The notes: generated from the letters alone by a model not told the origin. 64,000 nucleotides of DNA from Piromyces finnis (GCA_002104945.1 MCFH01000043.1:310001-374000), one strand, 5' to 3'; numbered from the stretch's first letter, positions 49,808 to 61,053 are shown. Program-made: numbers and translations.

Positions 49808-51751
49808 TCAAAAAAGTATATCAAAGAAAAGAAATATAAATACTTCCACAATCAAGAGAAATATAAGATAATGTCTAGGCAAACCAACAATTTTTTTATA
49901 TTTTAATTTATTACCATAGTTTCTTTCAAATACACCCCAGTCGATAACCCTAACAATATCTTTATTTGGTAATGGTGAATATCGTCTTTTATTATTTATA
50001 TTTAACGATTGTTCGGTAATGCCTTTATACTTTAAAGATTCCGTATTACTTGTGAATATACATTTTTCCATTTTTTCGTTTTTACTTATTTTTTTATATT
50101 TATAATAATTTAAAGGATTAATGAAGGTGAGTAATGAAGAAATAAATATTTTATTTTCGGATTTATATTTTAATTTTACTTCTGGTACATTTTCCATGCG
50201 AATAGGGTGCATTAATGCATCTATTATGGACGTATCACCTACTTTTTTAAATATACAGGCTAAATCGCGAGCACATTTACCACGATTATTTATTATATTT
50301 GGGCTAGCATTGTAGGAGGAAAGTTCATTTATTAAAAATATATTTTTAATATCAATAGCATAATAAAGTGCAGTATTTCCTAAATAGTCTTTTTGATTGA
50401 TCATTTTATATTCAATGGAACTTCTTTGATTTTTACCTTGGTTATATTGGAGTAAATATCTAACAATTTTACCATATCCTAGTTTCGTCGCTACGATTAA
50501 TGCGTTTTCATTTCGAATATTTAATTGATTCAATAAACTTTCATCCATATCCAATACATATTTTATCATATTTAGATTATTTGTTAGTGTATAATAAATT
50601 AATATTGTATTTTTATCACAATCATTTAAGGGTTTGAATTTAAAATCCTCCTTCTTTTTTTTTATTTGCTTAAAAATATATTTCATTAGATAATCATTAT
50701 TGAGGGTAACACATAGAGATATAATATCGTCTCCTTGTTTATTTACCTTGTTAAAATCAATCGTATGTTGAGCATATTTTTTCAATATATAAGTAACACA
50801 AAATTCATCTTGAATCATGGCAAAGAAAAATAAAGGTGTATTGCCGTCATCATCAATAGGTAGATTTGGATTACAACCTAATTTAACTACATATTTAAAA
50901 GTTTTTAGATAACGATGCAAACAATACGGCACTTCGAAATGTTCAGTAGGATAGTATATTTTATTAATAATAATTGAATATAAATTTTCTTTAGTTCCAT
51001 TTTTTTCATTGATATAATTACAATCAACTCCTAATCCTACAAAATTATATAATACTTCATGCATTCCATTTTCTATAATATACATTATGGCACTTCGACC
51101 TTCTTTATTGATACTATTAACATTTATTGAAATTTCGGTCATTATTATAGGAATGCTTTTTGAAAGATTATTTCGACAGCAATAAATAAGAATATTATCT
51201 TCACTATGATTGATATGATGATTATTTACTTTAGGATGACGTAAAAATAGTGTTAAAATCTTTGGGTTATGTAGTGCATAAAATAATGCAGTATTTCCTT
51301 TGTTATCCTCAAGATTGATATTTTGGTCATTTTGTTTTAATAGATGTTTAATAGCAAAATTTAATTTTGGATTTTTGGACGATATCATTAATGCTGTTCG
51401 ACCCTGACTATCACGAACAAATTGATTTATATTGAATTTTAAAAGCCATTTTATCACTTTTTTATTTTCATTTTGACATGCTTCTATTAAAATTTTACTA
51501 TTTCTAAATTCAAATAAAACATTTTTAAATAAAGAATGCTGTAATACCTTTTCAACTAGTTTTAAATTACATTTTTTATTTTGAAGAATAATTTCTGTTA
51601 ACTTTTCTAAAAAATAATTTATTTTTTCATTATTTTCACTTTCAGCAATACAATCTTTAATTATTTTATTATCTTCAATTATTTTTAAACAATTATTATT
51701 ATTATTATTCAAATTGGATAAAATTTCATTTAGACAACTATCCAAATTCAT
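49808..51751 (-). CDS. Ankyrin-repeat protein, local family member B
   Basis: A single-exon protein of 647 residues starting MNLDSCLNEI, with an Asn run near residue 17. The N-terminal module (1-105) ends FKNVLFEFRNSKILIEAC. Ankyrin repeats run from about 110 to 510, with GRTALMISSK, GNTALFYALH and GNTALYYAID. Family signatures are the vicinal Cys pair IYCCRN, a SIIINKIYYP insert, IDDDGNTPLFFFAMIQD and VATKLGY. The C-terminal module has YSPLPNKDIVRVIDWGVF. The tail LIFLLIVEVFIFLFFDILF is strongly hydrophobic and reaches the C-terminus, as in tail-anchored proteins. Transcribed in the same direction as A, C and D with AT-rich spacers of about 1 kb, so each has its own promoter. Function unknown beyond ankyrin-mediated binding. 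Confidence 0.88.
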   Translation of the reverse strand: MNLDSCLNEILSNLNNNNNNCLKIIEDNKIIKDCIAESENNEKINYFLEKLTEIILQNKKCNLKLVEKVLQHSLFKNVLFEFRNSKILIEACQNENKKVIKWLLKFNINQFVRDSQGRTALMISSKNPKLNFAIKHLLKQNDQNINLEDNKGNTALFYALHNPKILTLFLRHPKVNNHHINHSEDNILIYCCRNNLSKSIPIIMTEISINVNSINKEGRSAIMYIIENGMHEVLYNFVGLGVDCNYINEKNGTKENLYSIIINKIYYPTEHFEVPYCLHRYLKTFKYVVKLGCNPNLPIDDDGNTPLFFFAMIQDEFCVTYILKKYAQHTIDFNKVNKQGDDIISLCVTLNNDYLMKYIFKQIKKKKEDFKFKPLNDCDKNTILIYYTLTNNLNMIKYVLDMDESLLNQLNIRNENALIVATKLGYGKIVRYLLQYNQGKNQRSSIEYKMINQKDYLGNTALYYAIDIKNIFLINELSSYNASPNIINNRGKCARDLACIFKKVGDTSIIDALMHPIRMENVPEVKLKYKSENKIFISSLLTFINPLNYYKYKKISKNEKMEKCIFTSNTESLKYKGITEQSLNINNKRRYSPLPNKDIVRVIDWGVFERNYGNKLKYKKIVGLPRHYLIFLLIVEVFIFLFFDILF

Positions 51752-52619
51752 TTTAAAGTTATTCTCTGTATTACTATAAATATTTAAATTGATTATTACT
51801 TTATTTATTCATTGAAATCCTTTTATATACACTTGATTTTCAAAGGTATAAATACAAAAAAAAAAAGGAAAAAAAAAAAAAAAAAACTTTTATATATTTA
51901 AATTTATTATTATTTTATATTGTAATATTTTATTCATTCATTTAATGAATGGATATAAAATAAATTCATTACAATTTAATCTTAGTTTGGTTTTAATTTA
52001 ATGTAATTAGAATTTATATATATATATATAAATTTTGTTATTGTTATTATTAAATGCTTCTTTTTTTATTTTTTTATTTTTTATTTTTTTATTTTTTATT
52101 TAATTTGTTTTAACTTTTTTCTATTTTTTGTTTTATTTTTCTATTTTTTATTTTTTATTTTTTATATATATATTTAAATTTATAATAAATATAATAAATT
52201 AAAAATTAACCAATAAACAATTGATTATATTTTATCTGATTATATTGAAAAAAAAAAAAAAAAGAATATAAAAATAGCATTAAGGATATGTATAGATATG
52301 TATATAGAATCGTTTGTAGTTGTCATATTTCGTTAATGATATTAATTTAATACCCTTTTCTTTTCTTTCATTATTATTTTGTGTTTACCTTTTTTTTTTG
52401 TTAAATTAAATTAAATAAAATTAAATTAAATTAAATTAAATAAAACTGTGTTGATTATATAAAGTAATTGTAATATATTACAAACTTATCTAAAATTAAT
52501 AAAAGTCTTGGATTAAGAATATATACCTTCTTTACTATATAAAGTATCAAAAAATTTATGGTATATTATATCTTCTTAATACTACGTGATATTGAAATAC
52601 TAAATAACACGCATTACTA
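51752..52619. other. AT-rich spacer, nothing recognised
   Basis: Poly-A/T, ATTTTTT-type tracts (52040-52180) and an AAATT pentanucleotide tract (about 52402-52444) separate ankyrin genes B and C. No gene or RNA is visible. Confidence 0.6.
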
Positions 52620-54507
52620 TTAAATTATCAAACCTGACATAAATATTACTGATTGAAGAATTAATAATTCAATTAATCTACCTCTATTAACACCAATAGT
52701 TTTTTTAATCCTATCATCTTTACAATCTAAGTGATAAACATCTATAGCAATATCGCGCATGACTCCTGAATATGGCAATGGCTCATATTTTATTTTAATA
52801 TTATCATTATTATTTAAGAAAAATTCAGTATCATTACTATATTTATTAATATTGATCGTTCGCATATTGATATTATCCACACTTGAACTTTTTATATTTA
52901 TATTTTTTCTTTCCCTTTGAATGACAGGGAGGCTATATGATCGTTCTGAGGAATTTAATGTTTTTTCATTAGATGGGAGATTTAAATGATTAAGGATACT
53001 AAGAGTATAATCATCTTGTAATTGATTTGCAAGATCAAATACCGACTTTCCACGATTATTTTTAATACTTGGATCACCTTTATATTTAATAAGAAGGCAT
53101 ATTATATCATGATTTGAAAGATCCACAGCATAATGTAATGCAGTATTTCCTAAATAATCCTGATGATTAACATCAGCATCTTTTATTAACAGGGTTGTGA
53201 CAATATCTTTATATCCTAATTTTGTTGCAATAATTAACGGGGTTTCTTTTACGTCATTGGTTTTATTTATAATATCTTTATTTTTTGTGGTGATAAAATT
53301 TACCATTCCTCGATCATTTTTCATGACATAGTAGAAAACAAAATTATTATTATATTTGTCCACGTAATCAAACTTATAACCACTAGAAGCAATAAAATTG
53401 ATAAGAGTTTTATCATTAAGTTTTACTACAAGACTATATGCATCATCACCATGCTTATTTTTAAAGGATAAATCCAGATCTTTAATATTTTTTATCATAT
53501 AATATACTGTACAATAGTCTTCAATCATTATAAAGTATTGAAGGGGTGAGTTACCATCATCATCAATAGCGATATTAAAATCATAATTTTTAATAATAAG
53601 CATTCGTAATGTACGATAACAATTAGTTAATAAACTTGGATGATTGCTTTCTCTCATTTTTTCAAAATTCTTAATCATTATTGAAATTACTGTTTCATTA
53701 TCATTTGATTTGATATAATCAGTTTTCTGATTTCTAACATAACTAATACTTCTATAATTATTGTGCTTTACTAAATACATGATTGCTGTCCAGCCATTTT
53801 TATCTTGTACATGGAAATTAATATTTTTAAAGTAAGAAATATACCCTATTGCTTTTGATATGTTTTTTCTACAACAATAAAGAAATACTGTATCGTGGTC
53901 ATTATTTATATTGTTTATAATATCTTCTTTCACTTTATTATTTATGGATAAAAAAAAATTTAGGGCTTTTCCATTATATATTGAATGAAATAAAACATTA
54001 TTACCATTCTTATCAACTATTTTCATAGAATCATACGTTGATAAATCTCCATAAAAAGATGACAATGAAGGATATTTAACACAATACATTAATGCTGTCA
54101 TTCCTTCTTCATCTTTAATACTTTGGTTAATTTCCATTGATAATAACCACGTTATTAATCTTGATTTTTGAATTTTACATGCTTCTATTAAAATAGTACT
54201 ATTTTTGAATTTTTCATAAATATTTTTGAAAAGTTCATGTCTTAATACACTTTCTATTATTTTTAATTTTTTTTTTTTTTTTTCTTTTCATTAAAAGAAA
54301 TAAATTTAGTTCTCTAACAAAATAATTTATATAATTATTTGATGGATTTAATATTTTATCTTTTGTATGAATATCAAAAGATTCATCATTTTCATTGAAA
54401 TATTTTTCTATAAAGTATTTATTTTCTGAAATATAATCCAAACACTGTTTTAAATCATTTAAAATTAATATAGAAAAAAAAGTTTTTTGAAAATTATTAT
54501 ATTCCAT
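52620..54507 (-). CDS. Ankyrin-repeat protein, local family member C, frameshifted at a poly-A run
   Basis: The gene starts at the ATG at 54507 (MEYNNFQKTF) and is open until a run of 17 A in the sense strand (54267-54283). There the frame becomes wrong, and a stop follows at 54235. The family-like sequence resumes in another frame immediately after the run (LKIIESVLRHELFKN, then FKNSTILIEAC) and stays open to 52620. The whole span would encode about 628 residues if the run were one base shorter, matching the paralogues' 601-647. The second part has the ankyrin repeats and family marks: LYCCRK, SIMIKNF, IDDDGNSPLQYFIMIED, ATKLGY, GNTALHYAVD, YEPLPYSGVMRDI and the hydrophobic tail LIELLILQSVIFMSGLII. 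It could be a sequencing or assembly error, a recent pseudogene or tolerated slippage. An intron is less likely, because both sides of the run align with the paralogues without a gap. Confidence 0.82.
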
Positions 54508-55434
54508 TTTTAATTTACTTTTTATTTAACATTTATTCTTATTTCTTTTTATTAATGTGTATATAATATTATATTATATTAATAAAAATATTTCTAACTT
54601 TTATTATTATTTATTTTATAATTAAACTACTAGCTAATAAATATTAAATCTTAAAACTATTATTTATTATTGATTATTGTTATTATTAATTGTTTATTGT
54701 TCTCTACTGTTTTAATTTGCTTTTTACTAAATTTTTTATGTTCTATATATAAAATTATATTTGATTATTTTTCAAAGAATCTTTAAAAAAAAAAAAATTT
54801 TTTTTCTTATTTTTAATTTTTGTTTTATAACAATTAAAGTTTATTTACATATATTTGTGGAACATTAAAGTTTTATTAATTTTTTTTTTAATTTTATAAA
54901 AAGAAGTTTATTTTTTAAAATTTTACATTTAAAAAGAAAAAAAACAAAGTAATGAAGATGATGTTGAGCTTTTTGTCTTATTTTAATAATTAACATAACT
55001 AAACTTAATCATTACTTATTTAAATTCGAAAACTTTATTTTTGTTTCTTTTATACACGTAAATGCAAAAAAAAAGTAATTCCTTTATATCCCCTTCTTTT
55101 AATATTATTTTATTTATTTTGAATATCTTGAATGAAATAAATAATTGAATTTATAAACCTTTTTTTTTTTTTTATTTTATTTATTTTATTTTATTTTATT
55201 ATTTATCAAAAGTTTTTATTTTTATTTCAATATATATATTTCTAAAATATAAATAGTATAGAATTCTATAAATACATTTTTTTTTTAAAAAAAAAAACTC
55301 CTCTAAATATATATTTTAATTTAATTTAGTTTGCTTTATAATTTTTTTTTTTTTTTTTAAGTGGTGGTGTATTGTTATGATTTTATTTTATTATTATTAT
55401 TATTATTATTATCAAAATAATATTTTTATATTTT
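54508..55434. other. AT-rich spacer, nothing recognised
   Basis: Upstream of ankyrin gene C and 3' of gene D. Only A/T tracts and ATTTT-type repeats (about 55170-55200) are present. Confidence 0.6.
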
Positions 55435-57240
55435 TTAAAAGAAATTGCCTGCAGTATCTAATATTTGAGTAATTACTTCTAAAGCAAGAGCTTGACGTAA
55501 AATAGTTTTTGAAATTCCCCTTTTTTCAATAGCATTTTCAAAACCATATGTTTTCATTTCTAATTCATTTAATGTATTAGTACACTTCATAGGTTGATAC
55601 AGATTTTTATGATTATTATTAAAATCAAAATTTATTATATCATTACAATGATTTAAGTCAATGTACTCTATCGTATTATTATTATTATTATCTTTATTCT
55701 TTTGTTTACTTCCCTTTTTAATAAATTTTTTTAATGAAAAAACCTTATTCTTCTTTTGTGGTTTTGAGGCTTTAAAAGGAACTGGATGCTCTAATACATC
55801 TATTATTTTTTCATTATTGTTATTTTTTGCTATATCATATGGTGTTTGATTCTCATAATTTTTAATATATTTATCCGCATGAGCGTAAGCTAAAGTATTT
55901 ACAATCTTTGGAATATTCAGTTGTACGGCATAATGTAAGGCTGTATTACCAAATTCATCTTGTTGATTCAAATTAATATTATACTCTACTAATGTTTTAA
56001 TAACTTCATTGCAAAATAATTTTGTAGCAATAATTAAGGCATTTTCACCCTTTTTATTTGTTTTATTTAATAAATCAATATTACGTTCAAGAACTTTTTT
56101 AATAATGTCCGAATTATTTAAAATGGAATAAAGCATTAAAAGATTGTTTCCATTTTGGTCAGTATAACTAAAATCAAAGGTTGGATGATTCATTAAAATT
56201 TCAATTAAACTTTTATTACCTATTTTTACACTTAATGAAAAAGCCGATTCACCATTATTATTTGTCATAGCTATATTTAGGAAATGACAAAATGTTATGA
56301 TATAATATACAGAATAGATATCTTCAATCATAATGAAGAACATGAGGGGAGTATTACCTTCGTTATCAATAGGAATATTAAAATCACAATCAACTTGAAC
56401 TAAAATCATTAGTATTTTGAGATAGGGAATAATATATTTTGAGTCATCTTCTTCATTTTTTTGGTAAATAGCATTAACAAGGATGGAAAGAAGGGTTTCA
56501 TCCTTTTCATTACGATAATCTAAATCTATGTTCCTACCAGTTAAAAGTTGAAATTCATGGTACTGACCCTTTTCAACTAAATACATTGCAGCATTTCTAC
56601 CCTTTTCATCAATAATGTTTACATCTATATTTGTATTATAGGATAAAAACTTTATAGGTTCCGGTATATCATTTTTACAACAGTATAATAATACTGTATC
56701 TTTTTGTTTATTTAAATGATTGATATCAATATTAGTATTAAGTATGGCCTTAAATGCTTCAATATTGTGTACTGCATGAAAAATGGCATTTTCTTCGTTA
56801 TTATCTGTCAAATCTATACAAACATTACAATTATAAATAAGATATTGAACGACAAATAATAAACATGGTTTCTCTGCTGCGTACATTAAGGCTGTCATAC
56901 CTTTACTATCTTTAACACAAGAATTAATTTCCATGGTGAGTAGCCAATGTAATACTGCCTCATTTTCTTTTTTACATGCTTTTATAAGAATATCACTTTC
57001 CTTAAATTCATATAATGCTAATGAAAATGATTCATGCTTAAGAACTTTTTCAATAATATCAAAATTTTCTTCTTTCTCAAGAATAACTTCATTTAATTTA
57101 TTTACGAAATCTTTACATTCAATTTCATTTTCCAAATATTTCTCAATTTTAAATTTGTTTAATTCTATCTTTGAATAACAATCTTGGTTATCATTTTTTA
57201 GATATGAAAAAATGGGAAATCCTATTTTAAGATATTCCAT
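55435..57240 (-). CDS. Ankyrin-repeat protein, local family member D
   Basis: 601 residues from the ATG at 57240 (MEYLKIGF). The frame extends two codons upstream only to a TTG, and the paralogues start MDYEEF, MEYNNF and MDCKSF, so the ATG is chosen. The N-terminal module ends FKESDILIKAC. Ankyrin repeats run from about 110 to 470, with GMTALMYAAE, GRNAAMYLVE and GNTALHYAVQ. Family marks are LLYCCKND, SILVNAIYQK, IDNEGNTPLMFFIMIED and IATKLF. A basic linker with KKNK and a run of five Asn precedes the C-terminal module (YQPMKC..LNELEMKTYGF). The tail ILRQALALEVITQILDTAGN is amphipathic rather than membrane-spanning, unlike members A-C. It faces gene E head to head. Confidence 0.88.
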   Translation of the reverse strand: MEYLKIGFPIFSYLKNDNQDCYSKIELNKFKIEKYLENEIECKDFVNKLNEVILEKEENFDIIEKVLKHESFSLALYEFKESDILIKACKKENEAVLHWLLTMEINSCVKDSKGMTALMYAAEKPCLLFVVQYLIYNCNVCIDLTDNNEENAIFHAVHNIEAFKAILNTNIDINHLNKQKDTVLLYCCKNDIPEPIKFLSYNTNIDVNIIDEKGRNAAMYLVEKGQYHEFQLLTGRNIDLDYRNEKDETLLSILVNAIYQKNEEDDSKYIIPYLKILMILVQVDCDFNIPIDNEGNTPLMFFIMIEDIYSVYYIITFCHFLNIAMTNNNGESAFSLSVKIGNKSLIEILMNHPTFDFSYTDQNGNNLLMLYSILNNSDIIKKVLERNIDLLNKTNKKGENALIIATKLFCNEVIKTLVEYNINLNQQDEFGNTALHYAVQLNIPKIVNTLAYAHADKYIKNYENQTPYDIAKNNNNEKIIDVLEHPVPFKASKPQKKNKVFSLKKFIKKGSKQKNKDNNNNNTIEYIDLNHCNDIINFDFNNNHKNLYQPMKCTNTLNELEMKTYGFENAIEKRGISKTILRQALALEVITQILDTAGNFF

Positions 57241-57869
57241 TGTCAATATTCATTATTTTATTATTATTTTATTATTATTATTATTTTTAATTTTTTTAAT
57301 TTTTTTTTTTTTTTTTAAATTTATTATTTGAATTTTGAAATTTAATTTAAAAACTTATAATAGTTTAATTATTTTTTATTTTGACTATTTTATTACAAAT
57401 ATTTATTTTTATTGTTGTTGTTATTTAAAATAATCGTTTTTTCTTTATGATATTTATTAATACATTTATTAATTCAATAGTAAATTATAGATTAAATCTT
57501 TTTAAATGATTTCATTTCTACAACACACTAGATTATTTTTATAATAATTGAATTAAAAAAAAAAAAATCTTCTCTTTTAAAACTTTCTGTATTTATAATA
57601 TATATTATACTTTTATTATTAAATAAACTTTTAATATTATTAATTAAACTTAATATATTTCATCAATTAAATTTAATAAATTAAACTTTATACTGTTAAC
57701 TATAAACATAAAAAAAAAAAAAAAAAGCAAATATAAATAATATGACCCTTTTTTTTTTTTCATTAATTGTAAAGATTAATTTCAAAAAGAAAATTAAAAT
57801 TAATAATATTAAATATGAACATTTTTATTATTAGTTATACTTACAGTAAATGAATTAAAATTATTATAA
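57241..57869. promoter_or_regulatory. Divergent intergenic region between ankyrin genes D and E
   Basis: About 630 bp of A+T sequence between two divergently transcribed paralogues, so both promoters must lie here. No specific factor site is recognisable; poly-A and poly-T runs (57301-57316 and near 57711-57726) are the only clear features. Confidence 0.55.
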
Positions 57870-59690
57870 ATGGATTATGAAGAATTCGAAGTACAACTTT
57901 TTCATTGTATAATATATAATCAAAATTGTAATGTCATTATAGACCAAAATGAACAATTAATAAGGAATAGTTTTGGTGAAAAGGAGGGTAGATATATTAA
58001 TAGTTTTATTAAAAAATTAAATTGTATAATTATTAATAATGTAAATAACTATTTAAAAGTAAAATATATTCTACACCTTCCGTTATTTGAAAATGTTTTA
58101 TCTAAATTTAGAAATAGTGATATATTAGTAAAAGCTTGTGTTAGTGGCAATGTAAAAATGGTAAAATGGCTTTTAGACATAAATGTTAATTTATATATTC
58201 AAGATGAAAATGGAATGACAGCTTTAATGCATGCAGTAAAAAATAGTGACTTATTATTTGTGGTAGATTATTATTTAAAAAATGAAACAGGTAGTATTAA
58301 TATTACAGATAATAATGGTGAAACTGCCCTCTTTCATTCACTCAAAAATAAAGAAGCATTAAGAAAGTTAGCCCAAAATATTAACACGGATCAAAATCAT
58401 ATAAATAATCAAGGAGATAATATTCTTTTGCATTGTGTCAAGTATAATAATAATATTATAGAGCCGTTAAGAATTCTAGTTAATCTTTCCATTAATTTGA
58501 ATGCTGTTGATTGTAATGATTACACAGCTGTTATGCATCTAGTAAACAAAGGTAATTTTGAAGAATTAAACCTATTTATTGGTAAACATGTTGATTTGGA
58601 TTATCGTAATAAAAACGATGAAACCGTATTATCCATACTAATTAAGAACATCTATTCATTACATTGTATGAATGATCCAGACTCAATTTATAAATATATT
58701 AAGATTCTGACAACTTTAGTTAAAATGGATTGTGATTTTAATGGTAGTATAGATGAGGAGGGTAATACACCCCTGATGTTTTTTATTATGATGAAAGATT
58801 ATTGTAGTATCAATTATATATTGAAATTTAGTATTAAATTAAATGTGTCTATACCCAATAAAAACGGAATTACTGCCTTTATGTATAGTTTAAAGGATGG
58901 TAATAATTATTTAATTAAACGTATTATAAATCATAAAACCTTCAATTTTGAATATTTTGACGTTTATCGTAATAATCTATTAATGAATTATACTTGTAAT
59001 AACAATTATTACATGGTAAATCATATTATTAAATTATACCCACATCTTATCAATGAAGTAAATTATAATAATGATAATGCTTTACTTTTAGCAAGTAAAT
59101 TTGGATATTCAACCATAGTACATATGTTTTTAGAAAATAAAGTGAATGTAAATCAATGTGATAAAAAAGGAAATAATTCACTTTATTATGCGGTGGAGAA
59201 AAAAAACCTTGAAATGATAAATAATTTAGCCTTTTCACAATGTAATATTAATCATAAGAATAAAGAAGGTATATCCCCATATCATTTAGCCATTAAAACA
59301 GAAGATGAAAAAATTATTAATGCCTTACTTCATCCCGTAAAACAAACTATAAATATTGAAGAAATAATTAAGAAAAGGAAAAAAGATTTTTTAGAAAATA
59401 ATGATAGTGATCATTTAGAGTATAAATTGATGGAAACGTACAAATTAACTTATTCTCTAAATGAAAATATCATAAAATTTGAAATGGCTAAATTTCATAA
59501 TAAATATGAACAAATAGAATATAGAAAAGAAATAGCAAAAGCTATTTTTTATTCCTATTACAAAGATACCACCAGTCAAAGTTTTTTTATTAATCCAACA
59601 TTGAATAGACTATTAAATCAATCTTTATCAGATATATTAGAATTCTCTGGAACTTTGGTAGATATAATAGGTGATTTAGGTGGTAGTTAA
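57870..59690 (+). CDS. Ankyrin-repeat protein, local family member E
   Basis: The only plus-strand member in the array: 606 residues, starting MDYEEFEVQLFH. The N-terminal module ends FENVLSKFRNSDILVKAC. Ankyrin repeats run from about 90 to 490 (GMTALMHAVK, GETALFHSLK, GNNSLYYAVE). The family's central block is IDEEGNTPLMFFIMMKD with the SILIKNIYSL insert. The vicinal Cys pair seen in the other five is replaced by LHCVKY. The later ATKLG block is ASKFGY. The C-terminal part is longer and soluble in character, ending RLLNQSLSDILEFSGTLV and finally GDLGGS, so a membrane tail is not predicted. Function unknown. Confidence 0.88.
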   Translation: MDYEEFEVQLFHCIIYNQNCNVIIDQNEQLIRNSFGEKEGRYINSFIKKLNCIIINNVNNYLKVKYILHLPLFENVLSKFRNSDILVKACVSGNVKMVKWLLDINVNLYIQDENGMTALMHAVKNSDLLFVVDYYLKNETGSINITDNNGETALFHSLKNKEALRKLAQNINTDQNHINNQGDNILLHCVKYNNNIIEPLRILVNLSINLNAVDCNDYTAVMHLVNKGNFEELNLFIGKHVDLDYRNKNDETVLSILIKNIYSLHCMNDPDSIYKYIKILTTLVKMDCDFNGSIDEEGNTPLMFFIMMKDYCSINYILKFSIKLNVSIPNKNGITAFMYSLKDGNNYLIKRIINHKTFNFEYFDVYRNNLLMNYTCNNNYYMVNHIIKLYPHLINEVNYNNDNALLLASKFGYSTIVHMFLENKVNVNQCDKKGNNSLYYAVEKKNLEMINNLAFSQCNINHKNKEGISPYHLAIKTEDEKIINALLHPVKQTINIEEIIKKRKKDFLENNDSDHLEYKLMETYKLTYSLNENIIKFEMAKFHNKYEQIEYRKEIAKAIFYSYYKDTTSQSFFINPTLNRLLNQSLSDILEFSGTLVDIIGDLGGS

Positions 59691-60495
59691 TTGCTAAAAG
59701 TTTTTTTTTTTTTTTTTTTGAAAAAAAAAGAAAAAAAAAATTAGATTATCAAAATTTAAATACTATAGAATTAATATATAGAGTAAAAATAAAATGTATA
59801 CCAATTATTTTATAAAACATAATAAATAAAGCTTGTGAATTTTGAATAATTTTTTTTAATAAATAAATGTATATATATAATATATCCTATCCTATATTAT
59901 CCTATATTAGTATTATTTTTCACTCTTTCTTTTATTCTTTTTTTTTTTATAATATTAAAGATATTTTTATTTCGAAGAGTGGTTAATTATATATATATAA
60001 AACTTTAATTCAAAGTATACACATATTTTAAAAGTATAAAATGAATAAAACTTTGTATTTTAATTATTATAATTTATTCTTATTATTCATTCAATTTATA
60101 TATTATTCATAGTCATATTTATAGTCATATCTATGTATATTTATGTTATTTATATATTTTAAAGAAAATAGATAGGTTTTCTTGATTGTTTTTATATTTG
60201 CTTTTATTTATTATATATATATATAAAAAGGATAAACAATTGTTTTTTTTAAAAAAGTAAAGTTTTATTAAAGGAAATTTATTAATTTAAACTTTTTTTT
60301 TTTTTTTTTTATCCTTCAAGTAATTAAAAAAATAAATTAAATATTAGAAAATAGATTTTCCATCAAATTATATTACAACAACAACCAATAAATATTGGCC
60401 TATCAAAAATGTAATTAGGAAAAAAGATAAAAGACCATGGTTAGAAAACTTTTTTTTTTATGATAATAGAATTTTAATTTAAAAAAAAAAAAAAA
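59691..60495. other. AT-rich spacer, nothing recognised
   Basis: 3' flank of ankyrin gene E and promoter region of the prephenate dehydratase-like gene. It ends in 15 A directly before that gene's ATG. Confidence 0.6.
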
Positions 60496-61053
60496 ATGAA
60501 AGTTGGATATCAAGGTGATATTGGTAGTAACTCTGAAGCAGCAGCAAAACAATATTTTATGGATGATTGTGATATTATCAATAATGAATATATACCATTA
60601 ATAAGTTCTGAAGGTGTATTTAATGCATTAATGGCGGGTACAATAGATATAGGTGTTGTAGCAATAAAAAATTCATTAGCTGGCGAAGTTCAAGAAACAA
60701 AAAATGCATTAGTAAGTTATAATCCAATTTGTAAAGCAACAATTACTATTCCTATTAGTCATTGTTTATTTTCAAAATCAAAAGATATCAAAGAATGTCA
60801 AGTAGTGATGTCTCATCCACAAGCATTAAGGCAAACAAAATGTACAAGAGAGAAAAATTTCAAATGGCTTTCAGAATTAGAAGTGGATGACCAAGCAAAA
60901 GCTGCTAAATGCTTATCTGAAGGTCAATATCCAGAAAATTATGCTGTAATATGTAGAAAAAATGCAGGTGAAAATGTTGGCTTAACCCTTATAGCCGAAA
61001 GTATTGAAGATGACCCGACCAATGAAACTACATTTGGAATCTTTGTAAAATAA
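60496..61053 (+). CDS. Stand-alone prephenate dehydratase-like protein (PDT domain, no ACT domain)
   Basis: A compact single-exon protein of 185 residues. Visible PDT-fold signatures are VGYQGDIGSNSEAAAKQYF at the N-terminus (compare AYQGxxGAYSExAA), the VVAIKNSLAGEV loop (usual form ENSxxG), SHPQALRQTKC (the SHPQALxQC motif), the AAKCLSEG helix, the AVICRKNAGE segment and NETTFGIF at the C-terminus, where the catalytic TRF motif usually lies. Classical prephenate dehydratases convert prephenate to phenylpyruvate in phenylalanine synthesis and usually carry a C-terminal ACT regulatory domain; here the protein ends right after the catalytic domain. The Thr of TRF is kept but the Arg is Thr, and the Glu of ENS is Lys, so activity or substrate may differ. 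There is no intron and no targeting signal. Bacterial origin by transfer is possible, since this fungal group is known for it, but it is not shown here. A 15-A run sits directly before the ATG. Confidence 0.8.
   Translation: MKVGYQGDIGSNSEAAAKQYFMDDCDIINNEYIPLISSEGVFNALMAGTIDIGVVAIKNSLAGEVQETKNALVSYNPICKATITIPISHCLFSKSKDIKECQVVMSHPQALRQTKCTREKNFKWLSELEVDDQAKAAKCLSEGQYPENYAVICRKNAGENVGLTLIAESIEDDPTNETTFGIFVK

Noticed and set aside
54235-54300. Intron explaining the frame change in ankyrin member C
   Set aside because: A GT..AG pair can be drawn, but the paralogues align through both flanks of the poly-A run without a gap, so a homopolymer length change is simpler.
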